Assembly (NCBI RefSeq): GCF_000194155.1
Contig: NZ_GL877880.1
Span: forward strand, 430,924 to 494,923
Reading direction: 5' to 3'
Length of the DNA stretch: 64,000 nucleotides
Source of the DNA: Saccharopolyspora spinosa NRRL 18395
Lineage (GTDB): Bacteria > Actinomycetota > Actinomycetes > Mycobacteriales > Pseudonocardiaceae
Shown here: in pieces, positions 9,038 to 17,279 of the stretch
How the letters are laid out: every line of letters begins with the position of its first letter
How positions within the stretch are numbered: position 1 is the first letter of the stretch
The notes under the pieces: model-generated
What the model was told of the DNA's origin: nothing
The model's database searches: none
What the model saw: only the letters and a program-made list of their open reading frames with translations
Program-made: the position numbers and the translations under genes

Positions 9038-10888
9038 GTGATCTGGGTGGGTGACGCGCGGGTCGTCCACACTCACCCAGAGTGGTTCGCCGAGCCTAAC
9101 CACGGGTTCGCCTGGATCCGCATGATCGGCGCGCTCGCGGTCGTTTACGGGCACAGTTCGCCGCTGGCCGGAACAGGCGACCTGTTCCCGTCGGACTGGC
9201 CGGTGCAGCCCGACGAGGGCGTCCTGATGGGCTTCTTCGCGATGAGCGGCTTCCAGATCACAGAGAGCTGGATCCGAGATCCCCACCCGGGCAGGTTCGC
9301 CGCGAAGCGCATCCTGCGGCTGTGGCCGCCGATGCTCACGGTTTCGCTGATTATGTCGCTGATCATCGGCCCGATGATCACCTCCATGTCCGCCAGCGAC
9401 TACTTCGCGGCCAACGGCACCTGGGGTTACGTCGTCAACAACGCGGGTCTGCTCACGCTCAAGCACGAGCTGCCGGGCGTGTTCGTGGACAACCCGTGGC
9501 CGAACGCGGTGAACGGGTCGTTGTGGACGCTGCCGATGGAGCTGCTGGCCTACGCCGCCCTTTACGCGTTGCTGCTGCTCGGCGCCGGGAAGCACAAGTA
9601 CCGCTGGCTGGCGGTCGTGGCGCTGATCGGGATCATCACGTGGGACCGGTACCTGGAGGAGCTGCCGGGCTCGGAGTCGGCGGGCTCGTTCCTCAGCGTG
9701 CCGGTCGAGTCGCTGGTGGCGTTCCTGGTGGCCTTCGCCTTCGGCGTGGTCCTCAACCTGTACCGGATCCCGCTTTCGCCGCTGGCGGCCAGCGGCGGCC
9801 TGGTGCTGCTGGTGCTGATGCCCAACAGCACCACCGGGTCGTTCTGGATGGCGTTTGCGGTCAGCTACGCGGTGGTCGTGACCGGGCACTTCTGGCCGTC
9901 GCGGCTGACGGTGCCGGGCGTGTGGGTCAACGGCAGCTATGGCGTGTACGTATGGGGTTTCCCGATCCAGCAGTTGCTGGCGATGGCCGGGATCCGCAAC
10001 CAGTGGTTGATGCTGATCTGCGCCGCCCCGCTGACCTACTGCGTCGGCACGCTTTCGTGGAAGTTCATCGAAGAACCGACGATGAAGCTGCGCCACTACC
10101 TCACCCCGGCGCCGAAGAAGAAGGAACCCGAGCGTGCGGAGGACGACCTCGACGAGCTGGAAGACCTCTACGATTCCGGGGATCCGGACGACTTCGACGA
10201 CCTGGAACCGGACGACCCGGACGAACGGGATGACGACCGGGCGGCGCGCTTCGACGATCCGGACGAGCCCCGAGCGGCGCGCGAGGCGACAACCATGCGC
10301 CGACCGCCGCCCCGCCCACCGGCACCCAACCGAGACGGCGCCGCCCAGGAACTCCCTACCAAGCTGACCCCGGCCCGCCCGGGGGCGGACCAGGCCCGCC
10401 CGGCACGTCCGCTCCGCCGCCCCACCGCTGCGCCCACCGGCACCCAACGCCCCACCGCCGCACCGAGCGGCGCCCCGCGCAACGGCGCCCCACCGAACGA
10501 CATTCCGCGCAACGGTGTCTCGCCGAACGGCACACCGGTCAACCACAACCGCGTTAACGGCGCGCCTCGGCACGGCAGCGCTGACGGCCCGAACGCGGCC
10601 CGGCTCAACGGGCTTCCCATGAACGGCACGGAGCCGCCGCACGGTCGGCCGTCCGCCCACCCCAGCCGCTTGGCCGAGCAGCGGCCGGTCGGCCCGCCCG
10701 CTGTGCCGTCTGAGGACTCGGTGCTGGCGAAGCGGCTGTCCGGGGACTTGGACTTGGATCTGGACCAGACCTCCGTGGACCGCCCGGCCGTTCGCCGCAC
10801 CGGTGGTCGGCACGCCCGCCCGGAACCGCCGCCGACGCCGGAGGAGGAGACCCGGCCGGTCCGTCCCAAGCGGCAGGACTGCCCGTAG
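9038..10888 (+). CDS. acyltransferase-3 family membrane protein with long disordered tail
   Basis: 616 residues if GTG 9038 is used; GTG 9047 is an equal alternative and no strong ribosome binding site decides. The first about 360 residues carry ten hydrophobic helices and the family signatures: a membrane-embedded His early (VYGHSSPL), GFFAMSGF and R-x-x-R-I-L-R-L-W-P. These integral enzymes O-acylate sugars or lipids at the envelope. After the last helix come an acidic stretch (EDDLDELEDLYDSGDPDD) and about 200 Pro/Asn/Gly-rich residues ending RPKRQDCP, predicted disordered and cytoplasmic. The tail is unusually long for the family. Substrate unknown. Confidence 0.8.
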   Translation: MIWVGDARVVHTHPEWFAEPNHGFAWIRMIGALAVVYGHSSPLAGTGDLFPSDWPVQPDEGVLMGFFAMSGFQITESWIRDPHPGRFAAKRILRLWPPMLTVSLIMSLIIGPMITSMSASDYFAANGTWGYVVNNAGLLTLKHELPGVFVDNPWPNAVNGSLWTLPMELLAYAALYALLLLGAGKHKYRWLAVVALIGIITWDRYLEELPGSESAGSFLSVPVESLVAFLVAFAFGVVLNLYRIPLSPLAASGGLVLLVLMPNSTTGSFWMAFAVSYAVVVTGHFWPSRLTVPGVWVNGSYGVYVWGFPIQQLLAMAGIRNQWLMLICAAPLTYCVGTLSWKFIEEPTMKLRHYLTPAPKKKEPERAEDDLDELEDLYDSGDPDDFDDLEPDDPDERDDDRAARFDDPDEPRAAREATTMRRPPPRPPAPNRDGAAQELPTKLTPARPGADQARPARPLRRPTAAPTGTQRPTAAPSGAPRNGAPPNDIPRNGVSPNGTPVNHNRVNGAPRHGSADGPNAARLNGLPMNGTEPPHGRPSAHPSRLAEQRPVGPPAVPSEDSVLAKRLSGDLDLDLDQTSVDRPAVRRTGGRHARPEPPPTPEEETRPVRPKRQDCP

Positions 10889-10909
10889 CGCACGCGTACC
10901 CTCGGGTGC

Positions 10910-11578
10910 ATGGCGCTTTTCGGTGACAAGACCAGGCTGATCGACCCGGCCGAGGCCTTGCCGGGCCGCTCCACCCCGCTCCCGGTGGCGGAGTCGCACG
11001 CGGTGTTCCCGGACCGGCGCATCATGCCGCCGTTCCCGGAGGGCTACGCCACCGCGGTGGTCGGCATGGGCTGCTTCTGGGGAGCGGAGCGCACTTTCTG
11101 GCGCACCGAGGGCGTGTGGTCGACGGCGGTTGGCTACGCCGGCGGCTTCACCCCGAACCCGACGTACGAAGAGGTGTGCTCGGGCTTGACCGGCCACACC
11201 GAGGCCGTCCTGGTGGTCTTCGACCCGGCCGCGATCAGCTACCAGCAGGTCTTGAAGGTCTTCTGGGAGAACCACGACCCGACCCAGGGCATGCGCCAGG
11301 GCAACGACATCGGCACCCAGTACCGCTCGGCGATCTACTACGCGGACGACCAGCAGAAAACCGAAGCGGAAGCGAGCGCGCAAGCCTTCCAGAAGGCCTT
11401 GACCGAAGCGGGTCTGGGCCAGATCACGACGGAGATTGCACCGCTGAGGACCTTCTACTACGCGGAGACGTACCACCAGCAGTACCTGTCGGAGGCCAAG
11501 AACCCGAACGGCTACTGCGGCCTCGGTGGCACCGGGGTCTCCTGCCCGATCGGCCTGGGCGTCCCGGGCGAGGGCTGA
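10910..11578 (+). CDS. msrA: peptide methionine-S-sulfoxide reductase
   Basis: 222 residues from ATG 10910. It reduces the S-epimer of methionine sulfoxide in proteins, using a cysteine nucleophile in GMGCFWGAERTFW (about residue 55). Other family signatures are VGYAGG, TGHTEAV, FWENHDPTQ, QGNDIGTQYRSAIYY and FYYAETYHQQYL, with a C-terminal resolving cysteine in NGYCGLGG. The N-terminal roughly 45-residue extension is common in actinobacterial MsrA. Cytosolic repair enzyme. A strong terminator follows immediately. Confidence 0.95.
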   Translation: MALFGDKTRLIDPAEALPGRSTPLPVAESHAVFPDRRIMPPFPEGYATAVVGMGCFWGAERTFWRTEGVWSTAVGYAGGFTPNPTYEEVCSGLTGHTEAVLVVFDPAAISYQQVLKVFWENHDPTQGMRQGNDIGTQYRSAIYYADDQQKTEAEASAQAFQKALTEAGLGQITTEIAPLRTFYYAETYHQQYLSEAKNPNGYCGLGGTGVSCPIGLGVPGEG

Positions 11579-11596
11579 GCACGGTCACGATGGACG

Positions 11597-11638
11597 AGGA
11601 CGGGGTCCGTGCCGGTTGGTCGGCACGGGCCCCGTCCT
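11597..11638 (+). terminator. terminator after msrA
   Basis: Arms 11597-11613 and 11622-11638 pair over about 17 bp with one bulged or mismatched position and an 8-nt loop, 18 bases after the msrA stop. It also lies downstream of the converging small secreted-protein gene and may serve both. Confidence 0.85.
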
Positions 11639-11672
11639 GATGGTTTCCCGAATAGCCGCTCCGGCGTGCCGT

Positions 11673-11924
11673 TCAGCCGTCCTGGCCTTGAGCGTCCTGG
11701 CCCTGGGCGTGGGTTTGCGCGGGGCTGTCGTCGTCGGAGTGCGCCACCGAGGATGCCGAGGCGCCCTCCTCGGATGTCCCGTTCTGCCCGGATGTGGCGT
11801 TCTGGCTGGTCATCTGCTGCAGGAGCGAGGCGGGATCGAAGGGCGCTTCCTTGGCCGCGGCGATTCCGGCGGAACCCAGTCCGCACAACCCCGTGAACAG
11901 CACCCCGACGATGAAACGACGCAT
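11673..11924 (-). CDS. small secreted protein of unknown function
   Basis: 83 residues from ATG 11924, with a strong GGAGGT 6 bases upstream. Residues 1-24 are a signal peptide (MRRFIVGVLFTGLCGLGSAG, then AxA-type site AAAK). The mature part is small, polar, Gln/Ser/Asp-rich and probably disordered (SLLQQMTSQNATSG, AQGQDAQGQDG). No domain is recognised. Good start signals and codon use support a real gene. Confidence 0.6.
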   Translation of the reverse strand: MRRFIVGVLFTGLCGLGSAGIAAAKEAPFDPASLLQQMTSQNATSGQNGTSEEGASASSVAHSDDDSPAQTHAQGQDAQGQDG

Positions 11925-12184
11925 GGAACTACCTCCGTGGACGAAGTGGACGATGCCGCACAGGAGAAGATCACATTGGCCGAAAACCCGCTTCCCGTAT
12001 CACCTCAAAGAAGCCAGCGGTTCCCGACTTCGAGCGAAGCCGGAAGAAGAACCCCACCTGATCAAGTGACCGGGCGCAAAACCTGACCACAGGCCGGCAA
12101 AATCCGATCAAATCCGACCAAACGCCGCCTGATCAGCGGCAACACCAACTTGCAAGGCCCCGGCAAAACAAGAACCATCAACGC

Positions 12185-12394
12185 ATGGCGGACCACGTGT
12201 ACCGAGTAACAGAAGTAGTGGGCACATCAACGAAAGGAGTGGACGACGCAATAAAAAAGGCGATCGGCAGGGCCTCCCAAACACTGAGGAACATTGACTG
12301 GTTCGAGGTCGAAAACGTAAGGGGCCACGTGGAGAACAACGAACTGGCCCACTATCAAGTAACCCTGAAAATAGGCTTCCGCCTAGAATCCTAA
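12185..12394 (+). CDS. dodecin (flavin-storage protein)
   Basis: 69 residues from ATG 12185, full family length. Dodecins form hollow dodecamers that bind flavin or CoA dimers. Signatures are YRVTEVVGTS at the start, DDAIKKAIGRAS and the flavin-stacking Trp in RNIDWFEVENVRGHVE, with the C-terminal strand YQVTLKIGFRLE. Codon use is less GC-rich than in neighbours (ATA, AAA and CTA codons appear). Stand-alone gene between a secreted-protein gene and tRNA-Gly. Confidence 0.93.
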   Translation: MADHVYRVTEVVGTSTKGVDDAIKKAIGRASQTLRNIDWFEVENVRGHVENNELAHYQVTLKIGFRLES

Positions 12395-12599
12395 AACCCA
12401 AACCAACCAACAGCTAAAGGCTGGAGACCAGCGCCCCACCCACGACGCGTGGGGGGCGGCACCAACGATGTCAAGCGACCGGACGGGCTGCTGGTCGCTG
12501 AGCAGCCCGGGGAACCCTCCCCAGCAGAGAGCCAACGAAACCGGAACACCGCTCCGTAGGGGGTGCGGGGAGTCGTTCCTCCCAAGAAAATGGCAAAGG
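12395..12599. other. structured spacer between dodecin and tRNA-Gly
   Basis: No gene is seen. It holds a stem GGCTGCT (12484-12490)/AGCAGCC (12499-12505), a GGGG/CCCC stem just after it and a CCCCAC/GTGGGG stem near 12436-12457. It could hold the dodecin terminator or an unidentified small RNA; nothing ties it to a known family. Confidence 0.3.
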
Positions 12600-12632
12600 A
12601 GCCAAGGTCGAACGAAGTCGACAGAGGCTCCC
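12600..12632 (-). terminator. hairpin downstream of tRNA-Gly
   Basis: The sequence folds as GAGCC/GGCTC outside and GTCGA/TCGAC inside, 8 bases past the tRNA 3' end on the minus strand. A run rich in T follows on that strand. Probable tRNA terminator. Confidence 0.6.
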
Positions 12633-12639
12633 AGCTCTG

Positions 12640-12712
12640 AGCGGATGACGGGACTCGAACCCGCGACCCTCACCTTGGCAAGGTGATGCGCTACCAGCTG
12701 CGCTACATCCGC
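12640..12712 (-). tRNA. tRNA-Gly (GCC anticodon)
   Basis: The minus strand folds as a complete cloverleaf: acceptor GCGGATG pairs with CATCCGC, the D-loop has AGCTGGTAGC, the anticodon arm reads CTTGCCAAG (anticodon GCC) and the T-arm contains GGTTCGAATCC. Length is 73 nt without encoded CCA; the discriminator base is T. Confidence 0.97.
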
Positions 12713-12783
12713 GTATTCAGCGCCCTCTCGGGCTGTTGGTAACTACTTTAGCCCATTGTTCCGGGCCCGTTCACCGGGGGGCC

Positions 12784-13194
12784 CTATCGGGTTGGGGAGG
12801 AGACCGCGCGGGTCGGGGTGATGCGCAGCAGGACGCGGTGTTCTTCCTGCATGGCCTGGCGATACGCGGCCCAGTCCTCGTGTTCGCCGGAGATGCTGCG
12901 GTAGTACTCCTCCAGTAGGGGGAACGCGGCGGGGAGCTCGACGATCTCGACGATGCCTTCGACCTGGATCCAGCGGCCGAAGAACTGGTCTGGCAGGACG
13001 CACAGCCACGCGCGGGGGTCACGGCGCAGGTTGCGCACCTTGGCCGCGCCAGCGACAGTGCTGACAGTGACGTGTCCGGCGCTGTCCGTGGTGGTCAGCA
13101 CCGGTGTCATCTGGGGTGTGCCGTCGGCGCGGAGCGTGCTGAGCACGGCGCGGTGCTGGTTGCCGATCACTTCGCGGGCTTCGTCGAGATCCAC
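12784..13194 (-). CDS. PPOX-class (F420- or FMN-dependent) oxidoreductase
   Basis: 136 residues from ATG 13194. Split beta-barrel flavoprotein of the pyridoxamine-phosphate-oxidase-like superfamily: AVLSTLRADGTPQMTPVLTT at the N-terminus, KVRNLRRDPRAWLCVLPDQF and WIQVEGIVEIVE in the core, and YYRSISGEHEDWAAYRQAM near the end. In actinobacteria many such proteins use deazaflavin F420, and the AKVRNLRRDPR pattern fits that subgroup. Substrate unknown. Divergent from the sigma-factor gene at 13302 with a 107-base shared spacer. Confidence 0.82.
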   Translation of the reverse strand: MDLDEAREVIGNQHRAVLSTLRADGTPQMTPVLTTTDSAGHVTVSTVAGAAKVRNLRRDPRAWLCVLPDQFFGRWIQVEGIVEIVELPAAFPLLEEYYRSISGEHEDWAAYRQAMQEEHRVLLRITPTRAVSSPTR

Positions 13195-13301
13195 TGCGAC
13201 CTCCGTGCGGTGACTGGTGACAGCCGTGGTCCGGGGGGTCCACGGTAGCGATTGCGCTGGTCGCGCGATATTTCGCCGCGGCTGGTCGTTGGGGGGAGTT
13301 C

Positions 13302-13898
13302 ATGGGGATGGGTGAGGATGCCGTCGGGGGGCCGTTGCCGGACGACCGGGTGCTGCTGGCGCGGTTGCGGGCGGGAGATGATCTCGCTTATGGCGATCTG
13401 TACCGGCGGCACGCGCCTGCGGTGCGGCGGTTCGCCTTGAGCATGCCGCAGCCCGGGATCGACGTCGACGACGTGGTCGCCGAGGTGTTCTTGCGCACAT
13501 TGCGCGCGGTTCGGACCGGGCACGGGCCGCGCGATGCGATTCGCACCTACTTGTCGACGGTGGTGCGCCGGTTGCTGTGGGAGTGGGCGGCGGCTCGCCG
13601 GGACGAGCTGATGAACGCCGATGAGCTGGGCGAGCACGCGCCGCGCCAGCGCGATCACCAGTCCGTGCAGGCTGAGGGGGAGTTGCTGGCCCGCGCGTTC
13701 CACCGGCTGCCCGTGCGTTGGCGGGAGGTGCTGTGGTGGACCGAGGTGGAGGGGCATCGGCCGGCCAGCCTCGCCGGTCAGCTGGGGCTGACCCCGAACG
13801 CGACGGCGGTGTTGGCGCATCGGGCGCGCCGCGGGTTGCGGGAGGCTTACCAGCAGGCGGCGGAGCTGCCGGTCGTAGGCTGTTTGCGTCACGCTTGA
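13302..13898 (+). CDS. ECF-like RNA polymerase sigma factor
   Basis: 198 residues from ATG 13302, with GGGGGGAG upstream. The sigma-2 region is at residues about 15-85 (LRAGDDLAYGDLYRRHAPAV, DVDDVVAEVFLRTL) and sigma-4 at about 125-185 (RLPVRWREVLWWTEVEGHRP, then a helix-turn-helix). No anti-sigma gene is adjacent; the next gene encodes a two-helix membrane protein 184 bases downstream, so a membrane partner is possible but not shown. Target promoters unknown. Confidence 0.85.
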   Translation: MGMGEDAVGGPLPDDRVLLARLRAGDDLAYGDLYRRHAPAVRRFALSMPQPGIDVDDVVAEVFLRTLRAVRTGHGPRDAIRTYLSTVVRRLLWEWAAARRDELMNADELGEHAPRQRDHQSVQAEGELLARAFHRLPVRWREVLWWTEVEGHRPASLAGQLGLTPNATAVLAHRARRGLREAYQQAAELPVVGCLRHA

Positions 13899-14082
13899 CG
13901 AGGCAGGTTCGGGGGTTGGCCGGACGCCGCTCATGATCGACAATGGGACCGTTCGGGCTCGACTATCACCCGTCGGGCCCATGACGCACGCGGTACCGTT
14001 GCTCCACGCTCGGTGACCGACGGGGTTCGAGTGGCGAGACGATGTTCCGAAGCGACCAGCCCGGGTGGGCGGGGAGGCGACG

Positions 14083-14520
14083 ATGAACCGGGTGGTGCGG
14101 GGTTCCGACGGCCGGGAGTGGACGATCAAGGCGAGCCTTGAGTGGTCCAACCCGATCGCGGCGGACGAGTTCGAGCACGACGTCAACGGGGGGTCGGCAC
14201 CCGCGATCCTGATGGGCGCGGTGTTCCTGTTCCTGGTCGTGATGTTCGTGGTTTGGACACCGGAAGAGGTGACCGTGCCGAATTGGCTGATCTTGCTGCT
14301 GATCGCGGGCGTGCTGTTCTTCCCGGTCCGCTGGGTGCTGCGGCGCCCGTGGACGGTCACTGCGGCCACCCCCGGCGACCACGACGAGAACCCGCCGGAG
14401 ACCTGGGTGGGCGTGGTGCGCGGTTTCTTCGACGTGCGCCAGGAGATCTCCTCGGTGGCCCGGCACATTGAGCTGTATGCGGAGCCGGACATGAACGGCG
14501 GTCTGCAGCCGGTGGAGTAG
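14083..14520 (+). CDS. conserved two-helix membrane protein
   Basis: 145 residues from ATG 14083 (GGGGAGGCGACG upstream decides this start over GTG 14065). An N-terminal polar part (MNRVVRGSDGREWTIKASLEW) precedes two adjacent TM helices (SAPAILMGAVFLFLVVMFVVW and NWLILLLIAGVLFFPVRWVL) and a cytoplasmic tail ending in HIELYAEPDM. I recognise the pattern as a conserved actinobacterial protein but know no function. A truncated copy of the 3'-end repeat follows its stop. Confidence 0.75.
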   Translation: MNRVVRGSDGREWTIKASLEWSNPIAADEFEHDVNGGSAPAILMGAVFLFLVVMFVVWTPEEVTVPNWLILLLIAGVLFFPVRWVLRRPWTVTAATPGDHDENPPETWVGVVRGFFDVRQEISSVARHIELYAEPDMNGGLQPVE

Positions 14521-14544
14521 CGATTTAAATGAGCGTCTTCAACC

Positions 14545-14630
14545 TCTTCTCGCGTTGCGGTGCGACTAGCGGAACCTCGGCGGCGGTGCAAGCTGCGAGG
14601 GTCGGTTAAAGGCGGTTATGCCGCTTGCGC
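14545..14630 (+). repeat. 3'-end structured repeat, copy A (internally deleted)
   Basis: It begins within about 30 bases of the 14520 stop. It has the left part (GTTGCGGTGCGACTAGCGGA) and the right part (GGCGGTGCAAGCTGCGAGGG, then a GCGG...CCGC hairpin) of the roughly 200-nt repeat, but the central stem is absent. Same orientation as the upstream gene. Confidence 0.6.
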
Positions 14631-14692
14631 AGCCCCAGGACCGTGGGGCATCCAGCGTTCGCGGCTGCGGGTCGGCCAGGATGAAAACGGCT

Positions 14693-14722
14693 CAATGGGA
14701 ATCGGCACGCCGATTCCCATTG
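14693..14722. repeat. 14-bp hairpin of the ATTGAAA palindrome family
   Basis: Arms 14693-14706 and 14709-14722 are exact complements, followed by TGAAATCGCC. Before the island inserted, this would have lain just upstream of the Fpg gene as the terminator of the preceding gene. Confidence 0.6.
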
Positions 14723-14798
14723 AAATCGCCGGGGTGGTCGGCACACTGGACCGGTGCCGTAGAGCATCTGACCTGCGGTTTTTCGGATTCAGATGGTT

Positions 14799-15101
14799 GA
14801 AGTCGGACGCTTTGGGGTCAGAGGCACTAGGCGCACGTCCTCGTCCTTGGGGTACGGGCGGATGACGTGACGGCGCGACACCAGGACGTCGCGCCCCCAG
14901 CATCCAGCGGAGTGAGTTGGCGGCGATGTCGCTGTTGATGGGTTCGACACGGCGGTCATCGATCCCGGAGTAGGTGAACAGCATCGTCAGCTTGACGTTG
15001 CGCAATTTGTTCAGCCGGTCGCAGTCCTCCGGCAGGACGGGATAGCGGGTGATCACCAGCACGTGGTTGGTCAGGCCGCAGGCATCGAGGTCTTCAAGCA
15101 C
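14799..15101 (-). pseudogene. decayed gene, radical-SAM-like fragment
   Basis: From 15101 the minus strand reads LEDLDACGLTNHVLVITRYP, then FTYSGIDDRRVEPINSDIAA. This looks like the beta-strand pattern after the cluster-binding part of a radical SAM enzyme, but no CxxxCxxC is present because the 5' part is missing. Around 14900 the frame is lost. In another frame the sequence WGRDVLVSRRHVIRPYP runs to a stop at 14799. This is a truncated, frameshifted remnant inside the island; the family call is tentative. Confidence 0.4.
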
Positions 15102-15249
15102 AGCAAACTGTCCACAGTGGCCACTTCAGCCCGCAACGTCGTTGGTGCGGGAAGTTGGAACCGGCCGCCCAGCGCGCTGCGGAACGCGCTGGGCGGCCGG
15201 GCGACCCGGTGCCGGTCGGGGGGCAGGAATTTACGGCACCGGGCCGGGT

Positions 15250-15573
15250 CTACAGGCTTTGCCGGGCGGCGAGCAGCCGTCGCAGCATTCCTGGGTGTCG
15301 CGCCATCGCTTCCCGGTCAGACTCGATTAGTGGCAGGTGCCGGGTTTCCTCGATGGCGAGCGCATCGGCCAGATCCCCGCGTATTACGACCGGCTCGCGG
15401 AGCCGATGCCGGCCATGTCCGCGCGCCTCGGCCTCCACTCGCGCGACCAGATAGGCAACCGTCAGCGCACCCTCGCCGCTACCGGCGTGCTGGGCCGGGG
15501 CGTAGTAGAACGTCGCCCACACCGCGAGCCCGCCGAACACGAGCAGGCACGCTGCGACCAAAGCGGCGATCAT
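15250..15573 (-). CDS. small membrane protein of the island operon
   Basis: 107 residues from ATG 15573, which overlaps the upstream stop as ATGA. An N-terminal TM helix (MIAALVAACLLVFGGLAVWA) is followed by an Arg/His-rich soluble part (LVARVEAEARGHGRHR, ESDREAMARHPGMLRRLLAA). No known domain. Last gene of a translationally coupled three-gene set whose members often accompany XRE-DUF397 pairs in actinobacterial mobile regions. Confidence 0.55.
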   Translation of the reverse strand: MIAALVAACLLVFGGLAVWATFYYAPAQHAGSGEGALTVAYLVARVEAEARGHGRHRLREPVVIRGDLADALAIEETRHLPLIESDREAMARHPGMLRRLLAARQSL

Positions 15574-15779
15574 GGCTTTGCCTCCGATAGGTCGATCACA
15601 AGTGGTTTCGGCGGCGTTCCTGCACTGCGCAGTGCAGCGGCCACCGTCGCGAGCTGGTCGCCGAGTCGCCGGATTTCGGCGTCACTCCACCGGCCGCGCT
15701 CGACGTCGTCGGCGGCGTAGCCCAGCATCACCACCGCTGCGCGGATCATGCGCCCGATGTGGGCGTGCTCGGCGCTCAT
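15570..15779 (-). CDS. small helical protein of the island operon
   Basis: 69 residues from ATG 15779, overlapping the upstream stop as ATGA and itself overlapping the next gene by 4 bases. The sequence is mostly helical (HIGRMIRAAVVMLGYAADDVERG, LGDQLATVAAALRSAGTPP) without TM segments. Unknown function; the overlaps argue that the three proteins are made in fixed ratio. Confidence 0.55.
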   Translation of the reverse strand: MSAEHAHIGRMIRAAVVMLGYAADDVERGRWSDAEIRRLGDQLATVAAALRSAGTPPKPLVIDLSEAKP

Positions 15780-16010
15780 CGCGCACTCACCGCCGGCGGC
15801 ATCGGGACCTCGGCGAGGCACGTTCGCCCCGCGTTGCAGTCCGGGCACGTATCCCACAACCACGCCAGGTTCCCGGCCGCGGCCTTCACCCTCTGGTGGC
15901 AAGAGGGTTTCGACCTCGGTTTCGGCGGGGTAGATCGACGCCCCGAGCGGACGTTCATCGAGGCTCGCGTGCCGCTGCCCGGCGGCTGGCAGCCAGTGGA
16001 ACGGATACAT
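15776..16010 (-). pseudogene. zinc-ribbon small protein, frameshifted
   Basis: From ATG 16010 the minus strand reads MYPFHWLPAAGQRHASLDER and continues to VETLLPP. At about 15895 the sense passes to another frame, which reads NLAWLWDTCPDCNAGRTCLAEVPMPP and stops at 15776. Intact relatives remembered from Pseudonocardiaceae have MYPFHW...TLCG...WPTCPxCN in one frame, so a 1-base indel is inferred. One CPDC pair of the ribbon is visible. First gene of the coupled operon. Confidence 0.5.
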
Positions 16011-16183
16011 GACCTCACCCCCACGGCCTGTGTGGTGCACCTCCGCTACGGTGCACCGACTGACACTTAGACCACTTACGCACCATCAGGTGCATGGCTA
16101 GAATGATGGTGCATGCACAAAATGGCAATGCACCAAACGTGTGGTGATGTTCGTCGAGGGGTTGCGCTGGCTAGGATCGGTGC

Positions 16184-17026
16184 ATGGCCAGCACCGCAGA
16201 CACGCCCCGAGCGCGGCAGTTGGGCGCCGAGCTTCGGCAGGCGCGCAAAGCCGCTGGGCTGACAACGCACCAGCTCGGCGCACAGCTGGGCCGCTCGCAC
16301 ACTCACGTGTCGCGCTGGGAAAACGGCAAGCTGACGCCGAGCGAAGCGGACACCGGCGCAGTGCTCGGGATCCTCGGTGTCACCGGCCCCGAGCGTGATC
16401 GGCTGCTCGAACTCGCACGCGATGCTGGCGATCCGAACTGGGTGGCGCCTGGCGTTGACCGGCAGTTGGCGGCGCTCACCGAGTACGAGCGCACTGCGGA
16501 GCGGATCACCGATGTCGAGCCGCTGTTGATTCCCGGGCTGCTGCAGACAGCTGACTACGCACGATCGATCATGATCGGCGCGGGCGCTACGCGTGGCGAA
16601 GCAGACCAGCGGGTGACGTTCCGGCTCGGCCGCCGCGATGTGCTCACGCGTCGCAACCCAGTCGATTTCGTCGCGATCATCGGAGAAAACGCGCTGCGGC
16701 ACCCGCCGTGCGACACGTCGGTGATGCTCGAGCAGCTGCGGCAGCTGGTGAAATGGTCCGAGCTGGACAACGTCACGGTCCAAGTGCTGCCAGCGGATCA
16801 CACCTACACCCCGGCGCTCGAGGGGCCGTTCGTGCTGTTGGAGTTCGACCGCACCAAACCGGTTGTGCACCTTGAGCACTACCGATCGAGCACCACGATC
16901 ACCGATGCCGGGGATGTGAAGGATTACCAGGCCGCCGCGGATACTCTCCGCCGGCTTGCGATGAGCGCCGCCGCCACAACGGCGCTCATCGCGGAAATCG
17001 CTGACGATATGGAGCCTACGACATGA
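16184..17026 (+). CDS. XRE-family regulator with DUF5753 domain
   Basis: 280 residues from ATG 16184. N-terminal helix-turn-helix (LGAELRQARKAAGLTTHQLG, HVSRWENGKLTPSEAD) and C-terminal DUF5753 domain (LTEYERTAERITDVEPLLIP, GLLQTADYARS, FVLLEFDRTKPVVHLEHYRS). Its stop overlaps the DUF397 start as ATGA, the standard architecture of this actinobacterial pair. Some such pairs regulate development or act in toxin-antitoxin-like ways; the target here is unknown. It is divergent from the three-gene small operon and may control it. Confidence 0.9.
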   Translation: MASTADTPRARQLGAELRQARKAAGLTTHQLGAQLGRSHTHVSRWENGKLTPSEADTGAVLGILGVTGPERDRLLELARDAGDPNWVAPGVDRQLAALTEYERTAERITDVEPLLIPGLLQTADYARSIMIGAGATRGEADQRVTFRLGRRDVLTRRNPVDFVAIIGENALRHPPCDTSVMLEQLRQLVKWSELDNVTVQVLPADHTYTPALEGPFVLLEFDRTKPVVHLEHYRSSTTITDAGDVKDYQAAADTLRRLAMSAAATTALIAEIADDMEPTT

Positions 17027-17214
17027 ACCAGACAAGCCGCTGGCGCAAGAGCAGCTACAGCGGGAACCAGACAAACTGCGTCGAGGTCGGCCGCGCTGGT
17101 GACGGCACCGCCGTGCGCGACACCAAGAACCGCGCCGCCGGGTACTTCACCGCCAGCCGTGAGCAGTGGTCGGCGTTCGTCGCCGCGATCAAGGGCGGCA
17201 AGTTCGACGCCTGA
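17023..17214 (+). CDS. DUF397 protein
   Basis: 63 residues, start overlapping the XRE stop by 4 bases. Full-length DUF397: SRWRKSSYSGNQTNCVEVGR, VRDTKNRAAGYFTASREQWS, FVAAIKGGKFDA. Partner of the upstream XRE regulator. A strong intrinsic terminator follows at 17228. Confidence 0.92.
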   Translation: MNQTSRWRKSSYSGNQTNCVEVGRAGDGTAVRDTKNRAAGYFTASREQWSAFVAAIKGGKFDA

Positions 17215-17227
17215 CCCACAACAAGAA

Positions 17228-17273
17228 GCGCCCGCCCGGTAGATCTGGTACCGGGCGGGCGCTTCCGTTTTTT
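17228..17273 (+). terminator. intrinsic terminator after DUF397
   Basis: Arms 17228-17240 and 17250-17262 form a perfect 13-bp GC-rich stem with a 9-nt loop, followed by a T run (GTTTTTT, 17267-17273). A textbook terminator, rare in this GC-rich window. Confidence 0.92.
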
Positions 17274-17279
17274 GCGCGG

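Noticed and set aside
7460..11476. A 1338-residue minus-strand protein
   Set aside because: Only the part from GTG 8824 to 7460 has a ribosome binding site and natural composition; the rest is the antisense of the acyltransferase and msrA genes.
12395..12599. A defined small RNA gene
   Set aside because: Several stems exist, but they may be terminators of dodecin and tRNA-Gly; no promoter or family match supports a separate RNA.
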